Assembly: GCA_041653015.1 (NCBI GenBank)
Contig: JBAZGG010000024.1
Coordinates: 1-7,311, forward strand
Length of the DNA: 7,311 bases
Reading direction: 5' to 3'
DNA from: JBAZGG01 sp041653015
GTDB lineage: Bacteria > Bacillota_I > Bacilli_A > RFN20 > CAG-826
Position 1 is the first letter of the stretch, and each line of letters starts with the position of its first letter. A program made the position numbers and the translations under genes. Below the pieces are notes generated by a model that did no database searches, was not told the DNA's origin, and saw only the letters and a program-made list of their open reading frames with translations. Shown here piece after piece: positions 5,211 to 7,311 of this stretch.

Positions 5211-6425
5211 ATGAAAATAGATTCGATACACACGCCTCATATCCTTCTCCCAAAAAAGGGTGTTGATATGACTGCCTTTGCCGTTATCGCTTGTGATCAG
5301 TTCACTAGTGAACTCGATTATTGGGATTCATTAAAAAAAGAAATCGGGAACAAACCGTCGACTTTTAATATGATGTTTCCCGAAGCGTATTTAGGCAAGG
5401 TGGATGAGACGAAATACATCGCACAAATCAATGAGAACATCGATGCCTATCTCAAGAATGGTGTCCTAGAAGATATCGGCGAGTGTTTTATTCTCGTCGA
5501 GCGAAAGACACCATATACACCGAGGCGCCTCGGCATCATCATCTCTATCGATCTAGAAGATTATTCATATCAAAAGGGAGTGCGCTCTCTCATTCGCGCT
5601 AGCGAAGCGACAATCGTCGAAAGAATTCCTCCGCGATTGAAGATTAGGGAGAATGCGACGGTTGAGCTGCCACACATCCTTTTCCTCTTTGACGATAAAG
5701 ATAAAGAAATAGTGGAATCTCTATATAAAAATAAAGATCGTTATCGATGCGTCTATGATTTTGAACTCAACAAGGGCGGCGGACATTTAAAAGGTTATGA
5801 GATCACCGACGTCGAAAGAGTGAAAAAACAGTTTTATTCATTGCTCGAAAAAAATAATAGCAAACTTCTGTTCATCGTCGGAGATGGAAATCACTCGTTA
5901 GCCACAGCGAAAGCTCATTGGGATAAAATTAAAATTTCTCTCAGCGAGAGCGAGCGTAAAATCCATCCGGCGCGCTTTGCGCTCGTGGAAGCGATCAACC
6001 TCTATGATGAAGGTTTGGCGTTCGAACCGATTCATCGCATCGTCTTTAATGCTAAGGAAGACTTTCTACCCGAATTAAAAAAACGACTAGATGGTAACTT
6101 TGTTTCACATGTCTATTCGCGTGGTGGCAAGGATGTTCTCAAAATGCCATCAAATGCTCCACAAGCCTATAAGATTATACAAGGTTATATCGACGAATAT
6201 TTGAAAGCGCACCGCGACGTGAGCGTGGATTATATCCACGATGTCTCACATCTCATCGAAGTGTCAAAGAAGAATCCTGGCTCGATTGCGATTGAGATGC
6301 CAGCCTTAACGAAGGGTGATGTTTTCACCTATATCGCGAATGACGAAGTATTGCCGAAGAAATCATTTTCGATGGGCAATGCGAAAGAGAAGCGTTATTA
6401 TCTCGAATCAAAGAGAATTAAATAA
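5211..6425 (+). CDS. DUF1015 family protein (function unknown, serine-pathway neighbour)
   Basis: A soluble 404-residue protein with no signal or membrane segment and the usual length for this family (Pfam DUF1015, COG4198). Recognisable blocks are AVIACDQFTSELDYW (24-38), IRASEATIVERIPPRLKIRE (128-147), the hallmark GDGNHSLATAKAHW (224-237), LYDEGLAFEPIHRIV (264-278) and the C-terminal LPKKSFSMGNAKEKRYYLE (381-399). The D225-G-N-H228 motif and the many conserved charged residues suggest an enzyme, but no reaction is established to my knowledge. Its ATG is two bases after the gdhA stop and has no good Shine-Dalgarno of its own (only AAGG about 13 bases upstream), so it is probably translated by coupling to gdhA. 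serC follows 23 bases later. From memory, this family is often found beside serA and serC in Firmicutes, so a role in serine synthesis or turnover is likely but unproven. Confidence 0.9.
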   Translation: MKIDSIHTPHILLPKKGVDMTAFAVIACDQFTSELDYWDSLKKEIGNKPSTFNMMFPEAYLGKVDETKYIAQINENIDAYLKNGVLEDIGECFILVERKTPYTPRRLGIIISIDLEDYSYQKGVRSLIRASEATIVERIPPRLKIRENATVELPHILFLFDDKDKEIVESLYKNKDRYRCVYDFELNKGGGHLKGYEITDVERVKKQFYSLLEKNNSKLLFIVGDGNHSLATAKAHWDKIKISLSESERKIHPARFALVEAINLYDEGLAFEPIHRIVFNAKEDFLPELKKRLDGNFVSHVYSRGGKDVLKMPSNAPQAYKIIQGYIDEYLKAHRDVSVDYIHDVSHLIEVSKKNPGSIAIEMPALTKGDVFTYIANDEVLPKKSFSMGNAKEKRYYLESKRIK

Positions 6426-6436
6426 TAATAACGGAA

Positions 6437-6443
6437 AAGGAGA
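6437..6443 (+). promoter_or_regulatory. Ribosome binding site of serC
   Basis: AAGGAGA ends five bases before the ATG at 6449, inside the short gap after the DUF1015 gene. No promoter or terminator is visible in that gap, so serC is read as part of the gdhA operon. Confidence 0.85.
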
Positions 6444-6448
6444 AAAAA

Positions 6449-7311
6449 ATGAAAAGAATCTACAATTTCTCTGCTGGACCAGCTGTTCTTCCCGAGGACG
6501 TCCTCAAGCAAGCAGCAGCAGAGATGCTCGATTACAAAAATTCGGGCATGTCGGTCATGGAGATGTCTCATCGTTCCAAAGTCTATCAAAGCATCATCGA
6601 TGAAGCGGAAGCGGATTTGCGCACCTTGCTAAAAATCCCCGCCAATTACAAAGTGCTTTTCTTGCAAGGAGGCGGCACAACACAATTTGCGATGGTGCCG
6701 ATGAACTTGCATAAATCTGGCGTCTTTGACTACATTCAAACCGGTCATTGGACCAAGAAAGCTATCGAAGATGCCGTGCGATATGGTGAAGTGCACGTCA
6801 TCGCGAGCAGCGAAGATAAGAAATTTGCCTGCATTCCAAGTTTAGATCACTTAAAAATCGATAAGGATGCTGACTACGTCTATATCTGCGAGAACAATAC
6901 CATCGTCGGTACAAAATTTAAAAAATATCCTGAGACAGGAAGTGTTCCGCTCGTCTGCGATTCATCTTCGTGCTTCCTCTCTGAACCGATCGATGTTTCA
7001 AAATTTGGTCTTATCTTTGCGGGAGCGCAAAAGAATGTTGGACCAGCTGGTGTCACCATCGTCATCATCCGCGAGGATCTTCTCGAAAGAGAACCGGTTG
7101 CGGCTACACCAACCCTACTTCGATACAAAATCAATGTCGAAAACGGATCGATGTATAACACTCCTCCAACCTATGGTATCTATATCTGCGGTCTCGTCTT
7201 TAAATGGTTGCTCAGCCATGGCGGTCTAGAAGCCATGAAGAAACGCAACGAAGAAAAAGCTAAGATTCTCTATGACTTCATCGATCACAGCAAGATGTTC
7301 AAAGGCTCGGT
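6449..7311 (+). CDS. serC: Phosphoserine aminotransferase SerC (3' end outside window)
   Basis: A pyridoxal-phosphate enzyme of serine synthesis that moves the amino group of glutamate to 3-phosphohydroxypyruvate, giving O-phosphoserine and 2-oxoglutarate. The frame is open from 6449 to the window end: 287 complete codons of the usual roughly 360. The N terminus is typical (MKRIYNFSAGPAVLP). Further motifs are EMSHRSK (substrate-binding H41-R42), FLQGGGTTQF (71-80), GHW (99-101), ENNTIVGT (148-155), D171 for the cofactor pyridine nitrogen, AGAQKNVGPAG with the likely cofactor-binding K195, and YNTPPTYGIY (236-245). The usual DMSS reads D-S-S-S-C here, a minor change. Glutamate made by GdhA in the same operon is its amino donor. 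serA would be a natural next gene but is not in view. Assignment is very secure. Confidence 0.96.
   Translation, partial: MKRIYNFSAGPAVLPEDVLKQAAAEMLDYKNSGMSVMEMSHRSKVYQSIIDEAEADLRTLLKIPANYKVLFLQGGGTTQFAMVPMNLHKSGVFDYIQTGHWTKKAIEDAVRYGEVHVIASSEDKKFACIPSLDHLKIDKDADYVYICENNTIVGTKFKKYPETGSVPLVCDSSSCFLSEPIDVSKFGLIFAGAQKNVGPAGVTIVIIREDLLEREPVAATPTLLRYKINVENGSMYNTPPTYGIYICGLVFKWLLSHGGLEAMKKRNEEKAKILYDFIDHSKMFKGS

Noticed and set aside
6219..6249. Stem CGTGGAT-TAT-ATCCACG with an outer GTGAG/CTCAC pairing near the end of the DUF1015 gene
   Set aside because: It lies inside coding sequence about 175 bases before the stop, has no U-run and no link to a start site, so chance or a minor mRNA structure is more likely than a functional element.
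6867..7229. 120-codon plus-strand frame inside serC
   Set aside because: The overlapping frame from 6449 gives an unmistakable SerC protein with cofactor and substrate residues in place; this one is a shadow.

Overview
The window looks like chromosome from a fermentative, low-to-moderate GC Gram-positive bacterium (Bacillota, perhaps an Erysipelotrichia- or Mollicutes-related lineage). The grounds are an AdhE-type alcohol dehydrogenase, strong AGGAGG-like ribosome binding sites, a textbook CcpA cre box and a lipoprotein signal. The lineage is inference. All five stop codons seen are TAA or TAG. The long frames need no reassigned TGA, so the standard bacterial code fits.

All recognised genes are on the + strand. 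Positions 1-1298 hold the C-terminal, iron-dependent alcohol dehydrogenase half of what is very probably a full-length bifunctional AdhE whose N-terminal aldehyde dehydrogenase half lies left of the window. A clear intrinsic terminator follows (1315-1345). Next come two apparently single genes: a GNAT acetyltransferase (1406-2032) and a secreted lipoprotein distantly like arylsulfotransferases (2120-3613). Neither has a visible Shine-Dalgarno sequence. The lipoprotein gene has an extended -10 box so close to its ATG that its mRNA should be leaderless or almost so.

The 248-base gap 3614-3861 is the regulatory centre of the window. It contains an imperfect inverted repeat, a sigma-A-like promoter with a perfect-consensus cre site in its spacer, a 14-bp palindrome, and a possible 27-codon leader ORF that stops at the Shine-Dalgarno of the next gene. 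This region drives a tight operon: glutamate dehydrogenase (gdhA, 3862-5208), a DUF1015 protein (5211-6425) and phosphoserine aminotransferase (serC, 6449 to beyond the right edge).

The operon makes metabolic sense. GdhA makes glutamate from 2-oxoglutarate and ammonia, SerC uses glutamate to aminate 3-phosphohydroxypyruvate and returns 2-oxoglutarate, and the uncharacterised DUF1015 protein sits between them as a candidate for an unassigned step in serine metabolism. No mobile element, CRISPR array, tRNA, rRNA or defence system was seen. The most interesting items are the DUF1015 context, the cre-controlled gdhA leader, and the sulfotransferase-like lipoprotein that appears to lack catalytic residues.
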